Shown: in pieces, positions 18,230 to 26,024 of the stretch
How the letters are laid out: every line of letters starts with the position of its first letter
Numbering within the stretch: the stretch's first letter is position 1
Origin: Bacteroidetes bacterium MED-G20
GTDB lineage: Bacteria > Bacteroidota > Bacteroidia > Flavobacteriales_D > Parvicellaceae
Length of the DNA stretch: 64,000 bases
Assembly (NCBI GenBank): GCA_905182745.1
Contig: CAJJCR010000001.1
Coordinates: 1 to 64,000 of the forward strand
Reading direction: 5' to 3'
Position numbers and translations under genes: made by a program
The notes under the pieces: generated by a model
What the model was told of the DNA's origin: nothing
The model's database searches: none
What the model saw: only the letters and a program-made list of their open reading frames with translations

Positions 18230-19318
18230 ATGTTAGAAACCGTGATATTTTCATTGATAAAAGGATTGCCATTTAGTATTAAAAAAAAACTAATTGAAGA
18301 TCATAAATGCCCTAAAAAAGCAATGGACAACTTAAAGATGAGTTTAAGAGGAATTAATTCTAAAACTGGAATAAAAATATTAAAACAAATAAATTCAAAC
18401 GCTATAGCTGAAAAAGCAGAAAAAATCATTCAAGAATGTATGGAAAGTGAAATCCAAATTATTCCTTATTGGCATGATTTTTACCCTATGGACCTTATCC
18501 ATTGCACAGATGCACCATTTTTAATTTATATAAAAGGAGAGCAAAATCCTAATACGCAAAATTTAATATCAATTGTAGGAACTAGAAGTTGCACCGATTA
18601 TGGATTAAGAGAAATTAAAAAAATATTAGAATACTTAAAGCCATATCCAATTGGAATAGTTAGTGGGCTGGCCTATGGGATTGATATATATACCCACAGA
18701 ACATCAAACGAACTTAATTTAGTAAACCATGCAGTTCTTGGGAGTGGAATTAACAGAATATATCCAAGAAAGCATTTAGAAGATAGCCAAAAAATAAAAG
18801 AAAATGGAATACTTATTTCAGAGTATACGCCAAATGAAGGTCCAAGAACTTATCATTTTCCAAGAAGAAATAGAATTATTGCTGGAATGAGTAAGTGCAC
18901 GATAGTTGTAGAGTCAAAAAAAACTGGGGGTGCTATGATTACAGCAAGATTGGCAAATGACTACAACCGAGATGTTTTTGCGGTACCCGGAAACAATCAC
19001 CAAGAATATTCATCTGGATCAAATTTATTAATTCAAAGACATCAGGCAACAATTTTAAATCATCCAGAACAAATTGTTGAGTATTTAAATCTTAAAAAGG
19101 TTGAAAATAAAACTACTTTAAAACATAATAATATCAAGCTTTCCAAAGAGGAGAAATTGGTCTTAAGTATCATTTCAAAAAATAATGAAATATCTATTAA
19201 TGAAATTCAAATACAAACTAGTTTAAAGACTTCTTTTCTAAATTTTGTTTTAACAAATCTTGAAATAAAACAATATATAGAACCAAAAATTGGCAGTTTT
19301 TACAAAATTAAATTCTAA
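18230..19318 (+). CDS. dprA: DNA processing protein DprA
   Basis: DprA protects incoming single-stranded DNA and loads RecA during natural transformation. The 362-residue protein has a helical N-terminal SAM-like region, then the Rossmann-type DNA-binding domain (LISIVGTRSCTDYGL, GIVSGLAYGIDIYTH, VLGSGINRIYPRKH, ISEYTPNEGPRTYHFPRRNRII, KTGGAMITARLANDYNR, FAVPGN) and a C-terminal winged helix (about residues 295-362). It is divergent from rimP and followed 30 bases later by the LolC/E-type permease gene. Whether the organism is naturally competent cannot be judged here. Confidence 0.95.
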   Translation: MLETVIFSLIKGLPFSIKKKLIEDHKCPKKAMDNLKMSLRGINSKTGIKILKQINSNAIAEKAEKIIQECMESEIQIIPYWHDFYPMDLIHCTDAPFLIYIKGEQNPNTQNLISIVGTRSCTDYGLREIKKILEYLKPYPIGIVSGLAYGIDIYTHRTSNELNLVNHAVLGSGINRIYPRKHLEDSQKIKENGILISEYTPNEGPRTYHFPRRNRIIAGMSKCTIVVESKKTGGAMITARLANDYNRDVFAVPGNNHQEYSSGSNLLIQRHQATILNHPEQIVEYLNLKKVENKTTLKHNNIKLSKEEKLVLSIISKNNEISINEIQIQTSLKTSFLNFVLTNLEIKQYIEPKIGSFYKIKF

Positions 19319-19330
19319 AACTATATTGTT

Positions 19331-19350
19331 ATTGTTAGCTTAGTAACAAT
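19331..19350 (+). promoter_or_regulatory. Small hairpin covering the start codon of the permease gene
   Basis: ATTGTTA at 19331-19337 pairs with TAACAAT at 19344-19350 around a six-base loop, and the ATG at 19349-19351 lies in the 3' arm. All but one pair are A-U, so the structure would be weak. It may be chance. Confidence 0.25.
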
Positions 19351-20560
19351 GAACATTTCCAACTTTATATCTAAAAGATATTTGTTTGCTAAGAAATCTA
19401 GAAATATTATCAATCTTATTTCCCTTATCTCTTTGTTTGGGTTATTGGTTAGTGCTGCTTCCTTGGTAGTGATTTTAAGTGGATTTAACGGGATTCAAAA
19501 ATATGTAGAAGATGTTTACGGAAAATTTTCAGCTTCCTTATATATCTATCCTCAAACTGGAAAGTTTATCCAAGAGAGTGATCCCATATTTTCCAAATTA
19601 GAACTTAATAGTCAAATAAAATATTACAGTAAAATAATTGAAGAAACTGCAATGTTGAAATTTGAAAACAAATGGGCTACAGCAACAGTAAGAGGCATAG
19701 ATAGCACTACTTACAATAAAAAAAATTGGAGTTCTAATTTAATTGAAGGCAATGGAAAACTGTATATAGAAAATTACCCTAAAATACTTTTGGGTTATGG
19801 AATTCAAAATGAATTACAAATTCCATATAATGAAAATATTAAAAATGAAATAAAAATTTTTAGTATTTCAAATAAAAAACAACTCTCTATCCAAAACCAA
19901 AGCTCATTAAAGAAAAATAATTTGATTTTTGGTGGCGTTTATACTATAAATCCTGAACTAGACTTTTCATCTGCAATGGTTGATTACAAAACAGCTAATT
20001 TGATTTTTGAAAGACAAAATGGGGCTAATTATATTGAGGTTTTTTTGAAAGACAATGAAGAAATATTTCCTACAAAAAAACTCTTAACAGCCCAGAATCC
20101 AAATTTTATTTTTAAAACTCATAAAGAAAACAACCAACTTATTTATGCGGCTAGCGATGCTGAAAAATGGATGGTATTAGCCGTTTTAATTTTTGTTTTA
20201 ATACTTTCATCTTTTACTGTAGTAGCCTCAATAACAATGTTAATAATTGACAAGAAAAAAGATATTAAAAGCTTATTAGCTTTGGGATGTGACCCAAAGA
20301 TTATTAAAAACATATTCTTTAAAGAAGGATTAATGATAAGTTATCTTGGTAGTATCAGTGGATTGATTATTGGAACCATTTTATGTTTAATCCAAATGAA
20401 ATTTCATTTATTAAAATTAGAAAATGCAGCCATTGAATATTGGCCTGTGATGATAAAATCTCAAGATTTATTATTATTAATAGCTATACTGTTGTTCACA
20501 GGATTTGTCTCAGCATATCTTCCAGGAAAAATCCTAGTTAATAAACTATTGAAAAGTTAA
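19349..20560 (+). CDS. LolC/LolE-type ABC transporter permease
   Basis: A 403-residue inner-membrane protein of the FtsX/MacB_PCD permease type. It has an N-terminal membrane helix (about residues 22-45, NLISLISLFGLLVSAASLVVIL), a large periplasmic domain (about 50-265), and three C-terminal helices (about 270-300, 318-345 and 372-398). This layout fits LolC/LolE, which extract lipoproteins for transport to the outer membrane. No LolD-type ATPase gene is adjacent. Its stop codon shares TTAA (20557-20560) with the stop of the convergent CorC-like gene. Confidence 0.85.
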   Translation: MNISNFISKRYLFAKKSRNIINLISLISLFGLLVSAASLVVILSGFNGIQKYVEDVYGKFSASLYIYPQTGKFIQESDPIFSKLELNSQIKYYSKIIEETAMLKFENKWATATVRGIDSTTYNKKNWSSNLIEGNGKLYIENYPKILLGYGIQNELQIPYNENIKNEIKIFSISNKKQLSIQNQSSLKKNNLIFGGVYTINPELDFSSAMVDYKTANLIFERQNGANYIEVFLKDNEEIFPTKKLLTAQNPNFIFKTHKENNQLIYAASDAEKWMVLAVLIFVLILSSFTVVASITMLIIDKKKDIKSLLALGCDPKIIKNIFFKEGLMISYLGSISGLIIGTILCLIQMKFHLLKLENAAIEYWPVMIKSQDLLLLIAILLFTGFVSAYLPGKILVNKLLKS

Positions 20561-21822
20561 TCTTCTTGAATTACTTTTAACTGAACCTTACTGATTTTTG
20601 TTTCGTCCACTTCTAAAACCTTTAGTTCGTATTTTTCAATATTGAAAATTGTTCCTTGTTCAGGAATTGTTTCCGCATAGGAGACAATCATTCCAGATAA
20701 TGTTTCATATTCTTCTTTAACCGGAAGTTTTAATCTATATTTTTCATTAATGAAATCTATTTCTAATCGAGCTGAAAACAAATAAGTCTCTTTATCAATT
20801 AAATGGTGAACTAGTTCTTCTTGGTCGTGCTCATCGTCAATTTCTCCAAAAATTTCTTCCATTATATCTTCCATAGTTAATATGCCAGATGTGCCGCCAT
20901 ATTCGTCGACGACTACAGAAACACTTCGCTTTTTGTCAATAAAATCTTCTAATAATTTTATGCCAGACATTGACTCAGGAACTATGGAAACAGGAATCAA
21001 CATTGATTTTATACTGACTGGCATTTTAAACTGTTCTGTACTGTGTACATAACCAATTATATTGTCAATATTGTCTTTGTAAATAATAATTCTAGAATGG
21101 CCTGAATCTATAAATAGTTGCTTCAAGTCTTGCATATTATCATTGATTTCTAAGGCAACAATCTCATTTCTTGGAACCATACAATCTCTTGCAATGACTT
21201 CAGAAAAACTCAAAGCATTATGGAAAATCTTAACATCATGCTCCATTTCTTCACCACCATCTAAGTCTTTCTTAAGCTCATTTATGTATAGGTCGAGATC
21301 TGTTTTTTTAAAACTTACTTTGTCTTGTTGTTCATGATTTCCAAAAATTTTCAAAACCAAATTACTTAGTAAAACTACAAAAGCAGTAATTGGCCATAAC
21401 AAGACATAAATAACAAATAATATCAAGCTAAAAAAACGGAGGGTTGCATTGGGATTTAGCCTGAAAACAGCCTTTGGTAAAAACTCTGCAAATAACAATA
21501 TGAAAAATGTAGAAAATAAAGTTTGTATTAAAAGAACTATAGTTTGGTTAAAATTAAATGTCAATAAATAGGGCTCTAATAACTGGGTAATATATAAGGT
21601 ATAAATAACCATTGCTATGTTGTTTCCAATAAGCATTGCGGCTATAAACCATGCAGGTTTCCCATTGAAAAAAGAAAGAATCTTTGCACTAAATTCTCCT
21701 TTTTTATTGTCCAATTCAATCTTAATCTTACTAGAGGAAATAAATGCAATTTCCATCCCTGAAAAAAAAGCGGAAAATAATAAAGATGTAACTGTAAGTA
21801 GAAGTAAATAAATAGCTGACAT
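20557..21822 (-). CDS. CBS-domain membrane protein, CorC/HlyC (hemolysin-like) family
   Basis: The 421-residue protein has an N-terminal DUF21/CNNM membrane domain with about four helices (residues 1-160), two CBS domains (about 205-325, MVPRNEIVALEI and the SVVVDEYGGTSGILTMEDIMEE block), and a C-terminal CorC_HlyC domain (about 335-415). Family members are linked to Mg2+ efflux and cobalt resistance. GldE of gliding bacteria belongs to the same family, but its usual neighbours are missing here, so I do not use that name. It is last in the coaX-lptC run and overlaps the preceding small gene by one base. Confidence 0.88.
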   Translation of the reverse strand: MSAIYLLLLTVTSLLFSAFFSGMEIAFISSSKIKIELDNKKGEFSAKILSFFNGKPAWFIAAMLIGNNIAMVIYTLYITQLLEPYLLTFNFNQTIVLLIQTLFSTFFILLFAEFLPKAVFRLNPNATLRFFSLILFVIYVLLWPITAFVVLLSNLVLKIFGNHEQQDKVSFKKTDLDLYINELKKDLDGGEEMEHDVKIFHNALSFSEVIARDCMVPRNEIVALEINDNMQDLKQLFIDSGHSRIIIYKDNIDNIIGYVHSTEQFKMPVSIKSMLIPVSIVPESMSGIKLLEDFIDKKRSVSVVVDEYGGTSGILTMEDIMEEIFGEIDDEHDQEELVHHLIDKETYLFSARLEIDFINEKYRLKLPVKEEYETLSGMIVSYAETIPEQGTIFNIEKYELKVLEVDETKISKVQLKVIQED

Positions 21823-22025
21823 TATTGTTTTTTATTTCCTAATCTTTTACTTAGCCCTCTTCTTATTAAGTATATTCCCCAAGACATGACTGTTAAAAGA
21901 TAATAAGCCTTATTGTTGTCAAAATCATTAATAATAGAAAAATAGATGGCGGAAATGGTAGAAATAATAGATATTACTAACCAAATTTTTTCTGAACGTT
22001 TGTTCCATTTCTTTAAACTCTCCAT
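21822..22025 (-). CDS. Small two-helix membrane protein
   Basis: A 67-residue protein with a basic N-terminus (MESLKKWNKRSEK), two hydrophobic helices (about residues 14-32 and 40-54) and a basic tail (RRGLSKRLGNKKQ). It is coupled to both neighbours by one-base overlaps of start and stop codons (at 22025 and 21822). Tight packing in the operon and the membrane topology support a real gene. I do not recognise a family. Confidence 0.65.
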   Translation of the reverse strand: MESLKKWNKRSEKIWLVISIISTISAIYFSIINDFDNNKAYYLLTVMSWGIYLIRRGLSKRLGNKKQ

Positions 22026-22582
22026 TACTGTAAATCATAATTAACGTGGCTCTCAGAAACATCAGAAAGCTGAAAAAAAGTGAAGTTACTATTGGCCTTT
22101 AATTTTGTGCCTTTAATCTTTCCTTCACTATTTGAAAAGGTAACTAATTTTTCAGAATACACACTGTCTTTAGCAAAATCAATTTCCAATTCTTCTGCAA
22201 ATAATGTATCCAAATTACGGTTATTAAATACCACATTTTCTCGCACAAAAAGCTGTTGCTCATTGGAAAATAATTTCCCATAGTCAGCTACAAGAACTGA
22301 TTCCACTTCCATAAGAGAATCAAAGAAAATTAATTCTAATCCCTCTGGACATTCCATAATCAACTGCTCTTGATCTGCCATTAACTTAATAAGTTTTGGC
22401 GCTCTAAGCAAGAGCTTAGATTTTCCAAGATCTGAGAAGTTTAAAGTAACTCCAGTTGAAGTCTCTAGAGATTGGTATTCATTACTGGAATATTTTAAAT
22501 CGTTGATTTTGTTGTTCTCAACACAAGAAAATAAAATCCCACTTAAAAACAGAAATAAATTCAATACTAATCGAATTCTCAA
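22025..22582 (-). CDS. lptC: LPS export lipoprotein LptC-like
   Basis: LptC links the inner-membrane LptBFG extractor to the periplasmic LptA bridge. The 185-residue protein has an N-terminal signal with a lipobox-like Cys (LFLFLSGILFSC), so it looks lipid-anchored, as is common for Bacteroidota LptC, and then an OstA-like beta-strand region (about 45-180, with LFSNEQQLFVRENVVFNN). It overlaps the preceding TPR gene by four bases. lptB lies elsewhere in the window (35681-36421). Confidence 0.85.
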   Translation of the reverse strand: MRIRLVLNLFLFLSGILFSCVENNKINDLKYSSNEYQSLETSTGVTLNFSDLGKSKLLLRAPKLIKLMADQEQLIMECPEGLELIFFDSLMEVESVLVADYGKLFSNEQQLFVRENVVFNNRNLDTLFAEELEIDFAKDSVYSEKLVTFSNSEGKIKGTKLKANSNFTFFQLSDVSESHVNYDLQ

Positions 22583-23880
22583 TCTCTAGTTTTTAGTTCG
22601 ATATTTTTTCCCCAAAAAGGAACTAATTGTGAAGAATTGCTCTTTATATCCAACATTATTAATTCACTTTTTGGTAATAGTTGTCCATTCCAACTATTGA
22701 TTGCAGAAGTTGGTGTTTTACCACAAGAGCTAGATGCATATTTTAATGCTAAACAATAAATTAGACTTTTATTAAAAGCTGAATTTCCATATTTAGATGA
22801 ACTAGCTGCTACAATTCTGGCTTTTTTATCATTAGAAACACATTTGTCAGAGAGGTTTGCTGCAATTGAAAATCCTTTTTTGTATTGCTTTTTATTAAAT
22901 GCAATGTCGTACAATATTTCATACATCTTTTGATTTAATTTTTCATCTTCACATATCGTTATAGCTCTATTAAATCTCTCTTCAGCTTTAAGAAACTCTT
23001 TTCTTTTATAATCTGCTACTGCTGCGTTGTATAAATCTTTTGCAGTAGGTGGATTATCAGGATCATTTAAAACTTTGTCCAACAAAGTGATATATAAATT
23101 GGATTCTGTGCACTTGTTGTTACTTAATCTTTCAAAAATTTTCTTAGTTAAATCCATATTTTCAGGATCTGCATTATATTTTGAAGAGTATATCTCTTCC
23201 AGTTTATCACAACTAGCACATGGGCTAATTTCCTTATCTAGAAGTTCTTGAATTTTAGAATATTTTTCTACTTTCTTTCCTTTAGATATATTATTATCAC
23301 AAACAGAGGATAACATTTCATAATCAGCTAACAACTGATCACATTTTATAATATTTTTTTTGTACAAAGTTTTAGCACCATAAACAAAAAAATATTTGAT
23401 GTCAGAATATGATGTTATTTGAGGCGAATTTTGAAAAACTTCTCTATACAGTTCATAGGCTTTATTAAAGTTTTTTCTGTCTGAAAGAGTGATTATATCT
23501 TTAGCCATAGCAGCTTTAATTTCGTCACAGTTACCAAAGTTTAAAATCCATTGGTCATAAACTGAATAAAGAGTATCTAAATAAAGATTTACTTCAGTGG
23601 ATTTTTCTTTCTTCTTTTCCTTAACAATATTTCTGTAAATGTAAGCGCCATTTGCATATAAATTAGGCTTATATTCGGGGCAAAATATTTGTGTTTTATT
23701 CCAAAACTTAGCAGCGTCTGGATAAACTTTCTGCTTCATAAATTCTGAATATAAAGAAACATTTTTCCTGCATTCTGTACTGTCTTCTCCCCAGTTAGCT
23801 TTACTCGCTTGAAAACAGTCCTGTGAAGAAACAGTAAGAAAAAAAAATAGGTAACCTATGGATGCAAATAATTTATTCAT
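22579..23880 (-). CDS. Secreted tetratricopeptide-repeat protein
   Basis: The 433-residue protein starts with a signal peptide (MNKLFASIGYLFFFLTVSSQ) and then consists of helical TPR-like pairs, clearest near residues 285-345 (DLYNAAVADYKRKEFLKAEE and following). It is rich in Cys, with about 15 residues spread through the chain (for example CASCDKLEEIY), unusual for a simple TPR protein and perhaps reflecting periplasmic disulfides. It lies between the FadL-like barrel and lptC in a tight run, a context I recall from other Bacteroidota. A scaffold role in envelope assembly is inference. Confidence 0.75.
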   Translation of the reverse strand: MNKLFASIGYLFFFLTVSSQDCFQASKANWGEDSTECRKNVSLYSEFMKQKVYPDAAKFWNKTQIFCPEYKPNLYANGAYIYRNIVKEKKKEKSTEVNLYLDTLYSVYDQWILNFGNCDEIKAAMAKDIITLSDRKNFNKAYELYREVFQNSPQITSYSDIKYFFVYGAKTLYKKNIIKCDQLLADYEMLSSVCDNNISKGKKVEKYSKIQELLDKEISPCASCDKLEEIYSSKYNADPENMDLTKKIFERLSNNKCTESNLYITLLDKVLNDPDNPPTAKDLYNAAVADYKRKEFLKAEERFNRAITICEDEKLNQKMYEILYDIAFNKKQYKKGFSIAANLSDKCVSNDKKARIVAASSSKYGNSAFNKSLIYCLALKYASSSCGKTPTSAINSWNGQLLPKSELIMLDIKSNSSQLVPFWGKNIELKTRD

Positions 23881-23890
23881 TTTTTATTTA

Positions 23891-25249
23891 TTAATCATAT
23901 TTTCTTTTTCTAAACCAACGATCATATCTTGTGTCAGGGCCAAGTGAAAATCCTATGGAAAATTTAATATAATTCTCTTCAATTTTATTATCTTTTAAAT
24001 CGCCAAGTTTTCCAACCTCAACCCCAAAATTAACTCTTGAAAGCGATCTTGAACTAAGCAGTGGTATAGATACTCCAAAATTTATGCCATTTTGAATTAA
24101 TGAACTCTCATTCACAAATATTTTAGACTGTGTTTGGTGAATCCCCAAGGAAAAAGTAGACTTACTCAAAAGTGATTTATTATTGTTGGACCAATCTAAG
24201 TTTGGAGACAATCTATAGCCCAAAGAAATTCTCGTATAAGGACCCATTGGGAAATCACTCTGAGAAGAATATTTAGAGTTGTCCTGAAATTTTGTCCAAT
24301 CTATAGAACTATATTGAGCACCAAAGTCCCACCTTCTTTTATTTTTGTATACTTTACCAACCGACACACCAAATTCTAATTTTTCAGGAAGAACTATATT
24401 AGAATTTTCATTTTCCATAGCTAAAGTATCTTTTGGAAATTCTTGGACACTAAAATTGTACTTAAATGTATAAGCAAAGAAATCATTGTCCGTGGTGATA
24501 TCAGAACTCAAAGAATAGTTAACTCCTAGATTTAAAAAAAGTTTGTTATTGGACGCTGTTTTGAATCTTTTAAAAAATTGAAAACCAAAATCAAATCCCC
24601 AGCCACTTAAAGAAGAACGGTATTGGATTCTAGAATTATAATCGTTGGAATTATTATAAATAACAGTACTTGTTCTATCTAAGTTTCCAAATAAGTAAGA
24701 ACAATTAAGCCCTAAAGATATTCTTGTTGTGTCCCCTTTATTAAGAATATTAAAACCATTTCCAATAAGTAATTTATTAACGGATCCATCTCCTTTAAAA
24801 ATATAAGAAACGGTGGAAGTATCAAAAGGAACTGTACTACTAACTTCATATCCTTGAGAGGATAGAGGTGTTATTCCAAAAACTAAACCCCAATTCTTAG
24901 TAATTGGAAGTCCCATAAATAAATTATTTAGCCCAAAATTATTTCCTGAAGACGTAGTCTTATTGTTGTTATAATCTGAATTATATAAAGCAGATTTTCC
25001 AGCAAGAGAAACATTATATATAGGGTTATACTTTATGAAAGATGCGTAAGAAGCTGGATTATTAATATTAATATATTGTGGTTCTGAACTTGGAGAAGTA
25101 ATATTTCCAAACCCAAAATAATGTGCTGATTGAATAGTATTAATTTCGCCAATTCCATACCTAGAAAAAGGGGAAGTATTTAAAACTTGTCCCTTGATAT
25201 AAACAACAGTAGTAAGTAAAAATATATATAGAAAAAACTTTTTAAGCAT
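23891..25249 (-). CDS. FadL/OmpP1-like outer-membrane barrel protein
   Basis: The 452-residue protein has a signal peptide (MLKKFFLYIFLLTTVVYIKG) and then TSPFSRYGIGEINT, a start seen in a Bacteroidota family of FadL-like barrels usually encoded beside coaX. The rest alternates aromatic strands and polar turns through to the C-terminal GFSLGPDTRYDRWFRKRKYD. FadL-like proteins pass hydrophobic compounds across the outer membrane, but the cargo here is unknown. Its start overlaps the end of coaX by eight bases. Confidence 0.72.
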   Translation of the reverse strand: MLKKFFLYIFLLTTVVYIKGQVLNTSPFSRYGIGEINTIQSAHYFGFGNITSPSSEPQYININNPASYASFIKYNPIYNVSLAGKSALYNSDYNNNKTTSSGNNFGLNNLFMGLPITKNWGLVFGITPLSSQGYEVSSTVPFDTSTVSYIFKGDGSVNKLLIGNGFNILNKGDTTRISLGLNCSYLFGNLDRTSTVIYNNSNDYNSRIQYRSSLSGWGFDFGFQFFKRFKTASNNKLFLNLGVNYSLSSDITTDNDFFAYTFKYNFSVQEFPKDTLAMENENSNIVLPEKLEFGVSVGKVYKNKRRWDFGAQYSSIDWTKFQDNSKYSSQSDFPMGPYTRISLGYRLSPNLDWSNNNKSLLSKSTFSLGIHQTQSKIFVNESSLIQNGINFGVSIPLLSSRSLSRVNFGVEVGKLGDLKDNKIEENYIKFSIGFSLGPDTRYDRWFRKRKYD

Positions 25250-25961
25250 TGTATATTAAAACGGTATTTAAGCCCTTTAATGTTAAATTTTCATCTGCAA
25301 AGATGCTGTTTTTTTTTGTTGATACAATTGATTTTATAAAAGTAGTATCTCCACCTGTCAATATAACGTTGATTTCGGGGTGTAATTGTTCATATTCAGA
25401 AATATTTTGAATGATTTCATTAATAGTTCCATTAATTACTCCACTCTCTATAGATTCCTTGGTGTTTGTTCCAATTAATGGTGTGCTTTTAATTTTAAAA
25501 TTTACCCTTGGCAAGTTTTCTGTAAAACTACTTAGAGCTTTCATTCTTAAATTAAAGCCTGGAGAAATACCTCCTCCTAAATACTCGTTAGATTTATTTA
25601 TAAAATCATAGGTAATACAAGTTCCAACATCAACCACAAGATTGTTTTTATTTGGAAAAGTATTGTAAGCTCCAACTGCATTGGCAATTCTGTCATGGCC
25701 TAAAGAAACTGCAGATTTATACTTTACAATAATTGGAAGGTTTAATTCATGTGACATAAGAACTAAATTTGGGAAGGATGTCAATAATTTTTGCTCCAAC
25801 TTATTATTTCCAACATTTGAAATTATCCCAGTTTTAAAGGGGGTTTTTTCCAATTCATTTACAATGTTGTCTTTATTATATAAAAAAACATTTAAAAGTT
25901 GTTGGTTTTTAAATTGAGCAACTTTGACCCTTGAATTTCCTATGTCTACAACTATACTCAT
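25242..25961 (-). CDS. coaX: Type III pantothenate kinase
   Basis: CoaX phosphorylates pantothenate in the first step of coenzyme A synthesis. The 239-residue protein shows the ASKHA-fold phosphate motif VVDIGNSRVKVA at residues 4-15, the second motif VDVGTCITYDFI, the GGGISPGFNLRMKAL block, and the adenosine motif VILTGGDTTFI. It is the first gene of the envelope run that reaches the CorC-like protein, and it follows the terminator of the pyrophosphatase gene. Confidence 0.96.
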   Translation of the reverse strand: MSIVVDIGNSRVKVAQFKNQQLLNVFLYNKDNIVNELEKTPFKTGIISNVGNNKLEQKLLTSFPNLVLMSHELNLPIIVKYKSAVSLGHDRIANAVGAYNTFPNKNNLVVDVGTCITYDFINKSNEYLGGGISPGFNLRMKALSSFTENLPRVNFKIKSTPLIGTNTKESIESGVINGTINEIIQNISEYEQLHPEINVILTGGDTTFIKSIVSTKKNSIFADENLTLKGLNTVLIYNA

Positions 25962-25965
25962 ATAT

Positions 25966-25990
25966 GAAAAATCCGGCTTAAAGCCGGATT
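25966..25990 (-). terminator. Intrinsic terminator of the membrane pyrophosphatase gene
   Basis: AATCCGGC (25970-25977) pairs with GCCGGATT (25983-25990) around a five-base loop. On the minus strand the stem is followed by a U-run (plus-strand A run 25967-25971). It lies between the hppA stop and the coaX start and suits leftward termination after hppA. Confidence 0.85.
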
Positions 25991-26024
25991 AAATTTAATA
26001 GAAAAGAATCAATAATATTCAATA

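Noticed and set aside
20557-21822. Naming the CorC-like protein GldE
   Set aside because: Same family, but the usual gliding gene neighbours are absent and the gene sits in the coaX-lptC run common to non-gliding relatives.
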